DNA of 64,000 bases from Fulvia fulva (lineage: Eukaryota; Ascomycota; Dothideomycetes; Mycosphaerellales; Mycosphaerellaceae). Where the stretch lies: assembly GCF_020509005.1 (NCBI RefSeq), contig NC_063015.1:1-64000 (forward strand). Direction: 5' to 3'. Position numbers and translations under genes: made by a program. Of the stretch, positions 10,806 to 20,011 are shown piece by piece. The stretch's first letter is position 1. Every line of letters begins with the position of its first letter. The notes beneath the pieces were generated by a model. That model had not been told where the DNA came from and searched no databases. It saw only the letters and a list, made by a program, of their open reading frames with translations.

Positions 10806-11394
10806 TTCGACCGGTGAAGCTGCGGGGCGGCGGCGGCTATCTCATACTCGACGCTTGTGTAACGTAGACAGGCGCAGTGCTGATGATGACGAAGGCAACA
10901 GATCGCTATGACAGACCTCGCATCGAGCGCCTGCATGAGACGTTCCCAGCCGGCGCTCGCACGTCTTCGCGACGTCCAGTGAGGTGGTCTTCCAAGTTTG
11001 TATGTAGCTGCGGATGGAGTGTGGGCATGAGTTGAGAGGTCGGCAAGCAAGAACATGCGGATGTATGTCGGCTTCCTAGCCTGGCAGCCAGCTGTGCGGA
11101 ATCGGCACGAGCATTAGCGAAGGTTCTGGGAGCCGGTCGGCGAAGTGATCGACAATCTGCTCAGCGATACCTTTATACCAGACTCGGAGGTGTTGGGTCG
11201 AGGCGCTTGGGCGCTTACAGGTGACTTTGATCGCATTGCTCTCCGCCATCTCCAGCAGTATCTACAGCCTCACCACATGCAGTACGCCTCACAATATCAT
11301 ACACCTCCGCCATTGCCCCAACCCATCGCTAAATGCATCACAAACTTTACAGAGTGAAGACTTCACACAACCCACCTCGCTGGCCATTCTCCCT
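10806..11394. other. Intergenic region, nothing recognised
   Basis: A stretch of about 590 bases lies between the HET remnant and the stop of TIM50. An open frame of 198 codons runs across 11056-10460 on the minus strand but shows no domain and mostly overlaps the HET remnant in another frame. The part next to 11394 is the likely 3' untranslated region of TIM50. Confidence 0.35.
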
Positions 11395-13287
11395 CTACTT
11401 ACTCCCACCAAACCAACTCAACGCACTCCCCTTCATCTCCTTCATCTGCACCTCCATCAACCTCTTCTGCTCCTCCGCCTCCTCCTTCAACCACTGCTCT
11501 CCATTCTCCCGGATCTGCTTCTCCAAATGCTCATACTGCCTCTGTCCCTGCTCGCGGATCTGATCACTCAACATCTTCCCCTGCGCGAGACCTTCCGCGA
11601 AGCTTTGTCCGTCGGCCAGAGCCATGCCGCCGCCCATCGCAGAACCGCCCTTGACACCCAATGAGCCAGCGATGGAGCCGAGGGAGAACCTTGGTTTCCT
11701 GCGACGCTCGTCGGCGAGTTGCTCATTAAATCGTTTTCGTGCTTCGGCTTCGCGACGGGCGAATTCTTCGGGGATGGATTTGCCTTGGAAGGATTTCATT
11801 ACGGTGCGGACGTCGGTTGTGCCCATTGTTGCGACGTATTCGAGGAACGGGATCAGGGCGACGAGGTCCTTTACGTGTGGGTCCTGTGGGTCGCCGCTCC
11901 ATTTGGGGATCACGATGGCGTTTTCGGGTTGGTTCTTGACGTGAGGTGCGTGGGTGTCGATGATGAGGGTCTTCTCAAGAGGTCGGTTGAGGTAGGAGAG
12001 GTCCTTGATGTATTCGCCACCTTCGTATTTGGTGGCTTCGCGGCCGAGAGGCCACATAATGAAGTGGTAGGGGTCGAGTTTGGCGATGACAGGATCGGCG
12101 ATGGCTCGTGGGACGGAGGTGAAGAGGACGAGTTCATAGTATTGGGAGAGGTAGCGGATGAAGTAGTCGATGCCCGGTCGCTTCGCTGTTCGGTAGCCAT
12201 TCTGTCGGTCCCAGGTCGTGTGGATGAGGAGGTCCTCCAAGCTCAGGACAAGTGTGTATGGTGGTCGCTGTGATTCAGGAACGTCGGGCAGCAGTTTAGG
12301 GAAGACTGGCTCGGTGTAGTATCCTGTCTGGTCGCCCAAGCGTGCGCGGACTCGTGCCCACAGCTTCCCAGGTGCCCAGCCATCTGCCTCTCCGGGCTCG
12401 AGACCAGATGGAATGTCCTCTGATTGTGAGAAGGGTCGCGCGAGGTAGAGACCACCAAAGACAGCGGCCAGAACTATCGAAGCATAGAGGTAGTTGGACA
12501 TCTGTGCGCGCCGTCGATCGACTGACGTCTCGTACGCGGATCGATCACGCTGTCTCTCCTCCCGGTCCTTCTGACGCTGGCCCTCTTCCGGCGAAATGCC
12601 CGTCAAATCCAGCTTGTCGTCCTGTGACTCCCGCTCTGCTGCTGCATCCTGTTTTTGCTTGGCTGCGCCGAACTCAAAGTCGAATGTCGAAGGAATGCCT
12701 TGTCGCAGATCTGGCAATGGCCCAGTGTGCTGCGGGGGCTGTTCTTGCTGCGGGGGCTGTCGCTGCTGCTCTGCCGCGGCCTCCTTCTCTTGCGCCGCAT
12801 CTCTTGGCGATCCGGGTGCCGGCGCATCTGCTCCGAGCTTCTGCGCGATCGGCTCTTGTGATGGGGGTGTAGGTTCTTCCAGCGGCGATGCTCTCGGTGT
12901 AGTCTCTGGGCCAGTTGGTCGTGCCCCCTCTACAGGTGATTCTGCGCCACTCGAGGCCTTTGCTGCACCGGCTCCACTCGGCGTGGCCGCAGCTGGCCCT
13001 CCAAACGGTATGCTATCCTTTGGCTTCCATGTCTGATCTTTTGGCAGAGCTGTACCTGGCGATGTCTGTCGTGCTGGTCCGGAGGGGTATGCTCTCGGCG
13101 CGGGTGGCTTGCCAGGTCTCGATGATGATGGCGCAGGCGGGCGCGGGGGTTTCGTAGCGTAGGAGCGTAGTAGGAGGGGACCACGCGAGATGCGCAGCGC
13201 TGTGGGATGTTAGTCTGCGGTCCATGAGATTGATATTGCCATCCAAGCTCTGCATAGCTAGATGAACATACCAGCTCTGGGTAGCAT
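11395..13287 (-). CDS. tim50: Mitochondrial import inner membrane translocase subunit TIM50
   Basis: Two exons (13287-13272 and 13199-11395) encode 606 residues. The 72-base intron has donor GTATGT, branch ACTAAC and acceptor CCACAG, and joins the 16-base first exon so that translation starts MLPRAALRISRGPLLLRSYA, a good mitochondrial presequence. A Pro/Ala/Gln-rich linker follows, then one membrane segment near residues 240-261 (YASIVLAAVFGGLYL), then the FCP1-like phosphatase-fold domain from about residue 320 (TLVLSLEDLLIHTTWD, later VLFTSVPRAIADPVI and KTLIIDTHAPHV). As in other Tim50 proteins, the DxDxT phosphatase motif is replaced (LEDLL). Tim50 is the intermembrane-space receptor of the TIM23 complex. 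Its start faces the mannosidase gene across about 390 bases. Confidence 0.95.
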
Positions 13288-13677
13288 GTCGGCTGGGCAG
13301 GGAGTGTCCAGGAGGAAACTATGAAGGCGTACAGGGTATCATCAGAACACGAAAAGACGGCACGATCTGGCCAGAGGGCTGCTGCAGTGCAATGGCCTGG
13401 ATGACCTGTTCGAGAAGGGTGGATCTTTTGGCTACGTCACGTGCTTGGCTCTTTCCCGCGGCCGAGGCCAGCGACGGCGAGGACGCACTCGGCATTCGCG
13501 CGAGGGACATGTGGCATGATCGATGTTTCCTGCTTCTCTCACCAGCATCTCTTGACTCAGCCACTCGGTCGCGTGCTCATCTCGCTCCACGACGGCATCG
13601 GCATACATGTTTCGCATATCTCCGCAAACCCGATCACCACCCCAGCATCTCCTCATGCGACACGTCACGGTTCGTCG
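13288..13677. promoter_or_regulatory. Shared upstream region of TIM50 and the EDEM-like gene
   Basis: This 390-base gap separates two divergent start codons and must contain both promoters. A TCACGTG E-box type motif sits at 13437-13443, the kind of site bound by Cbf1/bHLH regulators in fungi. The right part is open in the mannosidase frame up to 13441 but lacks a clear reason to start there. Confidence 0.4.
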
Positions 13678-16600
13678 ATGCACCTGATCGCCCGGCCGGG
13701 ACCTTTGGCTACGAGAACAGCTCCAGCAACAATATGGCCGATGCTCGTGCTAGCGCTCGTCGCCCTGTGGGTGACAGGAGGAGCATGCATGACCGATGAC
13801 CAGATCACTACCCTGCGTCAAGACACGCAAGACTTATTTTACCATGGATACGACAATTACATGTCGCATGCCTTTCCGGAGGACGAACTCAAGCCCATCT
13901 CCTGCACACCGCAAACACGCAATCGCACGCATCCGGCAGATATCGGCCTGAACGACGTCTTGGGCAACTACACGCTCACGTTAATCGACTCATTGTCAAC
14001 CCTCGCTATTCTTGCCTCCGGAGCACGAGACACACACGACAAGCGCGATCCCTTGCGCGACTTCCAGGACGGCATCAAGAGCATTGTTGAGCTTTACGGC
14101 GATGGCACGCCGAAGACGCCGTGTGGCACGAGAGCATGTGCTTTCGAGCTGGACAGCAAAGTGCAGGTCTTCGAGACGACCATACGTGGAGTCGGTGGTC
14201 TCCTCTCGGCACATCTCTTCGCTATCGGAGAGCTGCCCATCACTGGCTACAATCCAGTGTTCAAACAAGGCAAGAACCCAGGCATCAAGTGGAAGAACGG
14301 CTTTGTCTACAACAGCCAACTCCTGAACCTCGCACACGATCTGGGCACGAGACTCTTGCCTGCCTTCGGCACGAGGACTGGAATTCCATACCCTCGGGTG
14401 AACTTACGGACTGGCATACCTTTCTATCAAGATGCTGAGCATGGCGTGTGTCGCGCTGATGGCAAGTCCGTTGATCAACGGGAAATCACCGAGAACTGCG
14501 CGGCAGGTGCTGGGAGTCTGGTGCTCGAGTTCTCTACCTTGAGTCGCTTGACCGGCAATGGCACATTCGAACGTCTTGCAAAAGAATCCTTCTTCGCCGT
14601 TTGGAACCGACGCTCCAGCATCGGCCTTCTAGGAAATGGCATTGACGCCGAAAACGGCCAGTGGACCATGCCCATCAACTCTGGCATTGGTGCTGGTATC
14701 GATTCATTCTTCGAGTACTCTATCAAATCCGCCATTCTGCTTTCGAATCTACCATATCACGCCAGTAACTACAAAACAGAAGCACCAGAAGTTTTCCTCC
14801 AAGTCTGGGATGAAGCACATGCGGCGGTGAAACGGCATGTATATCGCGATGCAAGGAGTGAGAGCTATCCCTTCTATGGCCAAGTTGACTTTTACAGCGG
14901 AGCTTCTCGATATAACTGGATCGACAACCTGTCCGCGTACTATCCAGGACTTCTGGTCCTGGCGGGAGAGCTTGAAGAGGCTATCGAAAGCCATCTGCTG
15001 TGGAGCGCGCTATGGACCAGATATCAGGCCTTGCCCGAGAGATGGGTCACAGCGAACGCCCACATTGATGATAGCTTCAGACATTGGGCAGGCAGGCCCG
15101 AGTTTATCGAAAGCACCTTCTACCTCTACCAGGCGACCAAGGATCCGTATTATCTTCATGTCGGCGAGACAGCTCTCCAGGACATACGGCAACGATGCTG
15201 GACCAAATGCGGTTGGGCCACTCTTGCTGATGTGGTGAAGGGGAAGCAGAGCGACCGAATGGAGAGCTTCTTTCTGGGTGAAACAGCAAAATACCTGTAT
15301 CTGCTTTTCAACGAGAATCACCCTTTGAACAAGCTGGATCGCCCAGTCGTATTCTCGACAGAAGGGCATCCTTTGATCATACCGGACCAATATCGCAAGA
15401 CAGTACCTTTTGATGCGCCCGTCAAGCAACAGATCACACACCTGGAAGCAACACCCGGGTCTTCTCACAATTCCGTCTGTCCAGCTCCACCGCCGCCTCT
15501 GCCGTTGACAGGGAGCAATGTGGTTGCGCGGGATGACTTCTTCCATGCAGCAGTTCTGACTCGGCTACACATGGTGCCCGTGCCCGTGATATCGTCCGCA
15601 CTTATGAAGCCCTCGCAGTACAGCCCCGGCATCTCTTTGGCTGACGTTGGAAGTCCTACTAACCATACGTACTACCCACGGACATTACCAAAGTACCTCA
15701 GACCAGTCGCAGGGGTCAGCTCACCGATGCTCAGCTCTGTCAGCAGCACGTTGACATTTCCTAACCTTGGTAACACGCCTGGCGAAGAGAACGGATACAT
15801 ACCTCTCGGCGCACTGCATAAGCTTCCCGATGGTCTACTGGTGAATTCGCTCTCCAATATGCGCCTCAATTTGGTCCAGGAGCCCAAGATATTTGCCATA
15901 CCATCCGGACGGGGCAAGATCACTATTGATGTCGGTAGCGGTGACGTCGAGTTTAGAATATCCGCTGTTGGCAGTCTGGCTCTCGGCAAAGATGAGAGAG
16001 TGGTCCTGTCGGATCGAGCACTTTCGGGCATAAACCCGACTGATCCTCACTTCACCAGAAAGAAAGATCTCGAGATGGTCGATCTTGTAGTCGACGTACC
16101 GATACTGGCAAAGGACGAGGACGGACAGGTCCCTTATGCCATTGGGCCTTCCGAGAACGGCACTTTCGGAGACAAGATCCGTGGCAAGCTCCAAGAACTC
16201 ATAAGCAGCCTGAGCTCGAACGTCGAACCGACCCCTATTGCCCAGCTTGGTGGCAAGGCAAAGGTCGTCCGGCACTTCATCCCCGCCATCCTGCCTACCG
16301 GCATTGGCGCAGCACCGCTACCTGTACTACACGACGAGACCACATCAGCTACAGCCCATGGTACTCTGCCTCTCAACACGATCTTCTACCTTGCTGACAC
16401 TCTCTGTGAGCACCGCCTTCCTATGGGTATTGCGCTGCACTACAACATCTTGGTCATCCAACGTGGAGGCTGCAGTTTCAACGACAAGCTCGCCAACATT
16501 CGCTCCTTCGCGCCACGTGCGGATAGACTCCAGCTTGTGGTCGTTGTCAGCACTACTTCATCATCGGCCACAGATTCGCAGGCGAATAGGGAAGGATTGA

Positions 16601-16881
16601 TCAGACCTTTACTCGATCAGCCACAGTTGACGCCTTCTGGGCCACAAAGGCAACATCCCATTGCGATGGTGATGGTGGACGGCACCCCGGATCATGTTGC
16701 TGCGCTGACGGGAGCTGCGAAGGCTTTCGGTAGTTTCGATGAGGAAGGCAAGCTCGTTGAGGCGCAGAGGTCTGTTGGAACGGCGAAGGGGACGGTCGGT
16801 ACGGGTGCGGGACTCGGAGTGAAGAGACGGTATTGGTTTGAGAGTGATAATAAGGTGATTCAGAATTTGCATATGATTTGA
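13678..16881 (+). CDS. EDEM-type ER alpha-mannosidase-like protein (GH47 with PA domain)
   Basis: From ATG 13678 the frame gives 1067 residues; ATGs at 13516 and 13741 are alternatives. The start MHLIARPGP leads to a hydrophobic signal segment, MLVLALVALWVTGGACM. The GH47 domain spans about residues 50-535, with YHGYDNYMSHAFPEDELKP, TLTLIDSLSTLAILAS, VFETTIRGVGGLLSAH, GIGAGIDSFFEYSIKSAI and MESFFLGETAKYLYLLF, all hallmarks of the EDEM/Mnl1 branch. A protease-associated (PA) domain lies near residues 900-950 (ILVIQRGGCSFNDKLANI). EDEM proteins trim mannose from misfolded glycoproteins in the endoplasmic reticulum to mark them for ER-associated degradation. The length and the PA domain resemble EDEM3 more than yeast Htm1. 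No introns are needed. It ends without an obvious HDEL-type retention signal. Confidence 0.92.
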   Translation: MHLIARPGPLATRTAPATIWPMLVLALVALWVTGGACMTDDQITTLRQDTQDLFYHGYDNYMSHAFPEDELKPISCTPQTRNRTHPADIGLNDVLGNYTLTLIDSLSTLAILASGARDTHDKRDPLRDFQDGIKSIVELYGDGTPKTPCGTRACAFELDSKVQVFETTIRGVGGLLSAHLFAIGELPITGYNPVFKQGKNPGIKWKNGFVYNSQLLNLAHDLGTRLLPAFGTRTGIPYPRVNLRTGIPFYQDAEHGVCRADGKSVDQREITENCAAGAGSLVLEFSTLSRLTGNGTFERLAKESFFAVWNRRSSIGLLGNGIDAENGQWTMPINSGIGAGIDSFFEYSIKSAILLSNLPYHASNYKTEAPEVFLQVWDEAHAAVKRHVYRDARSESYPFYGQVDFYSGASRYNWIDNLSAYYPGLLVLAGELEEAIESHLLWSALWTRYQALPERWVTANAHIDDSFRHWAGRPEFIESTFYLYQATKDPYYLHVGETALQDIRQRCWTKCGWATLADVVKGKQSDRMESFFLGETAKYLYLLFNENHPLNKLDRPVVFSTEGHPLIIPDQYRKTVPFDAPVKQQITHLEATPGSSHNSVCPAPPPPLPLTGSNVVARDDFFHAAVLTRLHMVPVPVISSALMKPSQYSPGISLADVGSPTNHTYYPRTLPKYLRPVAGVSSPMLSSVSSTLTFPNLGNTPGEENGYIPLGALHKLPDGLLVNSLSNMRLNLVQEPKIFAIPSGRGKITIDVGSGDVEFRISAVGSLALGKDERVVLSDRALSGINPTDPHFTRKKDLEMVDLVVDVPILAKDEDGQVPYAIGPSENGTFGDKIRGKLQELISSLSSNVEPTPIAQLGGKAKVVRHFIPAILPTGIGAAPLPVLHDETTSATAHGTLPLNTIFYLADTLCEHRLPMGIALHYNILVIQRGGCSFNDKLANIRSFAPRADRLQLVVVVSTTSSSATDSQANREGLIRPLLDQPQLTPSGPQRQHPIAMVMVDGTPDHVAALTGAAKAFGSFDEEGKLVEAQRSVGTAKGTVGTGAGLGVKRRYWFESDNKVIQNLHMI

Positions 16882-18565
16882 GTCGATAGCGATACCCCAG
16901 TACGTCGCTCTTTTGACTTGGCATAGAAGAAGCAGGGGACAGTATGCAGAGTCATTCGCTTCTTGGCCACCTCTTTTCTTTGTTCAAGGGTAGCGGCATG
17001 TCATGGATCCCGACTGCGGCGTACCACCATCGCGACAAGCCTCAACGTCAAGTCCGCGCGGATGTCTCATGGGCAAGAGACCAGAAGACGGCTACCGACT
17101 TGATGTTTTTCCAAAGAATTGTATCCGACATACCCCTTTCCCGCGCTCCTTCAACAGACGTACCATCTGCACCAAGCTATATACACAGCACGTCAGCCAG
17201 GGCCCTTGCGTAGAGGAGTTTCAGACTGACAACTGCCACTGCAGCGTAGTCACATCTAGTATACCGCGCCGTCAAGCCATCTGGCCACGACTTCGTCGCC
17301 GTCGTCGTTCACGCTTCCTGCCCTGTCGATGGACAAAGCCTTTGTTTGCGTGGAAGGATAAAGCGGCGGAACGCGGATTCACGCGGCGCACGACGCTTCG
17401 GATGTGGGTTGTGGGTGCTTGGGTTGAATGCATTTCTCGGCGTCTGGAAGGCTTTGGGGATTGGTTCATTAATGGACTTCACTTGGGATGGGGTGAGGAT
17501 ACAATAACGCTTGCCGGATGGTGAGGGGGGGGGGGGTAAAAAGGCCAGCGCTGCGGTTGTTTTTTGGGGGGTTTTGGGTCTGTTCAGATCGCGATTGAGG
17601 CTGAGCATACTGCACGTTTTCGACGCAACCGGCTTTTCAAGAAGTCCGCGGCGGGACTTACGGGTACGAACCGCTAGGCTCTCTCGATTCGTCGCCATTT
17701 CGCATTGCACCGCCTTCGAGGGCGGGGTCTGCTGTTGCTATTTGTGAGAACCACTTCGGCGTCGAGGATCTCCGGACGTATGTGCAGCTCCAGCTCATGT
17801 TGCATACTGATGATGACTCGAGTGCTGAGCCGGCGAGGCGCAATGGGGATGGGGAAGAGTCGGAGGCGAGTGGACCATGTGGTTTCTCGGGCGCGGAGAT
17901 GTAAGGATTTGGATTTGCTGAGGTGATGGAGGGGGGTGCAGTGTAGTGATAGTTTCTTTTGTCAGGGAATCTGGCTGGGGTATGTACGAGTATACAAATC
18001 GAGAGTCACCAGAAACCTTTGCGCAGTTTACATCTGTTGATCTTCACCTATGCAGTTCGAGCGATGGTAGTTTAATACAGCACAACTCAGCTTGTGCCCT
18101 TTGAGCTGATGCTTGCGGTCATGTACATACCGTCATGAAGTGTACACAAACGCCCTGCAATATGTGCACTCCCATCCGTCTTCTACGCAAATCTTCTTCA
18201 TCAAGCGCTCTGTCGATCAATATTGTCGTGTCATCATGCCGATGATTACTAAGACATTGACTAAACTGACATGCCTCTTCATTCACTTCAAGGTGTCCAG
18301 CACGTTAGTCTTGGCATGACACATGAATGCCGTTAACCGTAGCCATCAAGCTGTTGTCAACTATCGTGTCAACCTCCACTTTGACTGACAACACATTATA
18401 GCAAACTCCACTTCTACATAAAGGTTCGACCTAATCACCATTCTCTTCATTCCACAGAGCCTCACACTGCACATCCACCAATTTCCCATTGCCGACGATC
18501 GCCTCACCAACGACCAGCAAGCATCGTCGAATCAACCCAAGCCAAAAGTCGAAAGAACCACCAAG
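16882..18565. other. 1.7-kb intergenic region with a poly-G tract
   Basis: No convincing gene is seen. Open frames near 17003-17524 (+) and 17710-17309 (-) are Arg-rich, overlap each other and match nothing. A run of 12 G lies at 17525-17536. The last 150 bases before 18566 are C/A-rich, as expected of a leader for the next gene. Confidence 0.45.
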
Positions 18566-19369
18566 ATGACCTTTGCTCTCGTAGGCCACTATCTCTACCA
18601 AGCCTACAAGGCTAAGAAAGCCGAAAGCCTTCGCGAACAGCAAGAACGAGGTACGATCCAAGAGGTACGAGCCCCTTCACCCGAAAAGACCCCTTCAGCC
18701 CTGCGGAGAATCTCATACAGCGCGAAGAAGGCTGCTAGCAAGGTCCGTACCCACTTCTCATCTCGCTCAACCCGCCAAGCACCACAAGACGAAGACTGCG
18801 AGAAGCTGCTGACGAGTCCTCAGCAACAGCCTGAATCGCAGCCGACTGTGATAAACTATGAACCCGGTTTAGACGGCGCAGGCACAACTTTCCATCAGTA
18901 TGCCAAGAACACCGCACTTGACCAGTCCGACATCTTCGAGCCAGCTCCAGCATCACGCTGGACAGCGCAGCCTGAGCGATACATCTGCATGCACGTCACG
19001 AACACGGCTCCAGCTCAGACTCCCGCCTCATGCTCCACACTGATGCGTGCAGGACGTTTCCGCGAGTACACTCCCATCGTCGCCGATACCACGCCATCTC
19101 CACCGCGGACGACAGACCGTACCCTCGACCACGTGCCCGTTGCACCAAAGAAAGCCAGCCCTCGACCCAGACTGAGGCGCGAGAAACGGTTCGAGGCAAG
19201 TCTTCGAGCTGAAGGACCCAGATTTGAAGGCTACCAGCCACTACGGTCACCCAGGAACGGGTTCGATTTAGATGCGATGAGCAGAGAAGAGTTCAAGGCG
19301 TGGCTACTATCTGGCGGTGAGGACTTCCCGGGCTCGGACGTTGTGCCGTTGTTGGAGGAAGATTGGTGA
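18566..19369 (+). CDS. Hypothetical protein, basic and disordered, 267 residues
   Basis: An intronless frame starts at ATG 18566 in the context CCAAGATGA, favourable for fungi. It begins MTFALVGHYLYQAYKAKKAE, a short amphipathic or hydrophobic stretch followed by a charged segment, then a long Pro/Ser/Arg-rich region of low complexity. The C-terminal 50 residues look ordered: an Arg-rich segment, then FDLDAMSREEFKAWLLSG and an acidic tail ending LLEEDW. I do not recognise a family. The frame is preceded by a C/A-rich leader and has no overlapping better candidate. A short membrane-associated or secreted role is possible but unsupported. Confidence 0.6.
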   Translation: MTFALVGHYLYQAYKAKKAESLREQQERGTIQEVRAPSPEKTPSALRRISYSAKKAASKVRTHFSSRSTRQAPQDEDCEKLLTSPQQQPESQPTVINYEPGLDGAGTTFHQYAKNTALDQSDIFEPAPASRWTAQPERYICMHVTNTAPAQTPASCSTLMRAGRFREYTPIVADTTPSPPRTTDRTLDHVPVAPKKASPRPRLRREKRFEASLRAEGPRFEGYQPLRSPRNGFDLDAMSREEFKAWLLSGGEDFPGSDVVPLLEEDW

Positions 19370-20011
19370 GTCGATTCGATTCTGGATACGTGGGATTCTG
19401 TTATCTGGGTACAACTGGGAGGAAGCTTCATTCATGTTTGAAGGGAGGCTGGTTTACCCTGTGGCATTGGATACTGGCATCCTGCCTTGCTGGCGTTGGG
19501 AGGGAGTGCTTCTGCTTTTCGGAATAGTGCTGTACAATTGGGATCTTACAACTTCTATCTCCCGCCATTTCATCATCTCTAATCATTCTCGCAATCTGAT
19601 CGATGTAATGTGGATAGCTTTGGCCATTGAGCTCATCATGGTGGCCTCGTTGATCGTCCAGGTCGTCATCCAGGTCGTCGTCCAGCTGGTCGTCCATCGG
19701 ATGTCCTCCCACCAGCGGCTTTGGCTATAAAGCCAATCATGCCAATCGAAATGCCTGGACGCCGACATCAGCTCATCGTGTAGCTCTCGACTGCTCGTCG
19801 GCTAGCTCATCACGAAGCTCGTCTTCGTACGCTTTGCCGTTGGCGCCAATATTTACCAAGCCAATCACGTCGATTGGAGCTGGTCGATGCCAGGATCGGA
19901 TGGATATCTCATCTACTTGTACGATGACTTCGCACGTTTCGCTCAAGCCAGCGGCTGTCACACTCTCCCTCTGCAGACCGGATCATCTCTGGGAGGTTCC
20001 TTATGACATCT
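19370..20011. other. Intergenic region with a GTCGTC-rich patch
   Basis: The 640 bases between the hypothetical gene and the kinase stop codon hold no recognised gene. Around 19652-19702 there is a degenerate repeat of GTCGTCCAG-like units, so frames on both strands there look repetitive (Asp-rich or Val-rich) and are probably not real. Confidence 0.45.

Noticed and set aside
10460..11056. 198-codon minus-strand frame before the second HET remnant
   Set aside because: It has no ATG that makes sense, and its end reads the HET region in a different frame from the conserved blocks.
11719..12273. 184-codon plus-strand frame
   Set aside because: It lies opposite the conserved FCP1-like domain of TIM50; its Val/Asp/Gly composition is what an antisense of a coding strand gives.
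17003..17524. 173-codon Arg-rich plus-strand frame
   Set aside because: No ATG in good context, no similarity, ends at a poly-G tract, overlaps an equally long opposite frame.
19428..19768. Asp-rich and Val-rich frames on both strands
   Set aside because: Both come from the degenerate GTCGTCCAG repeat; no start context, splice signals or family match.
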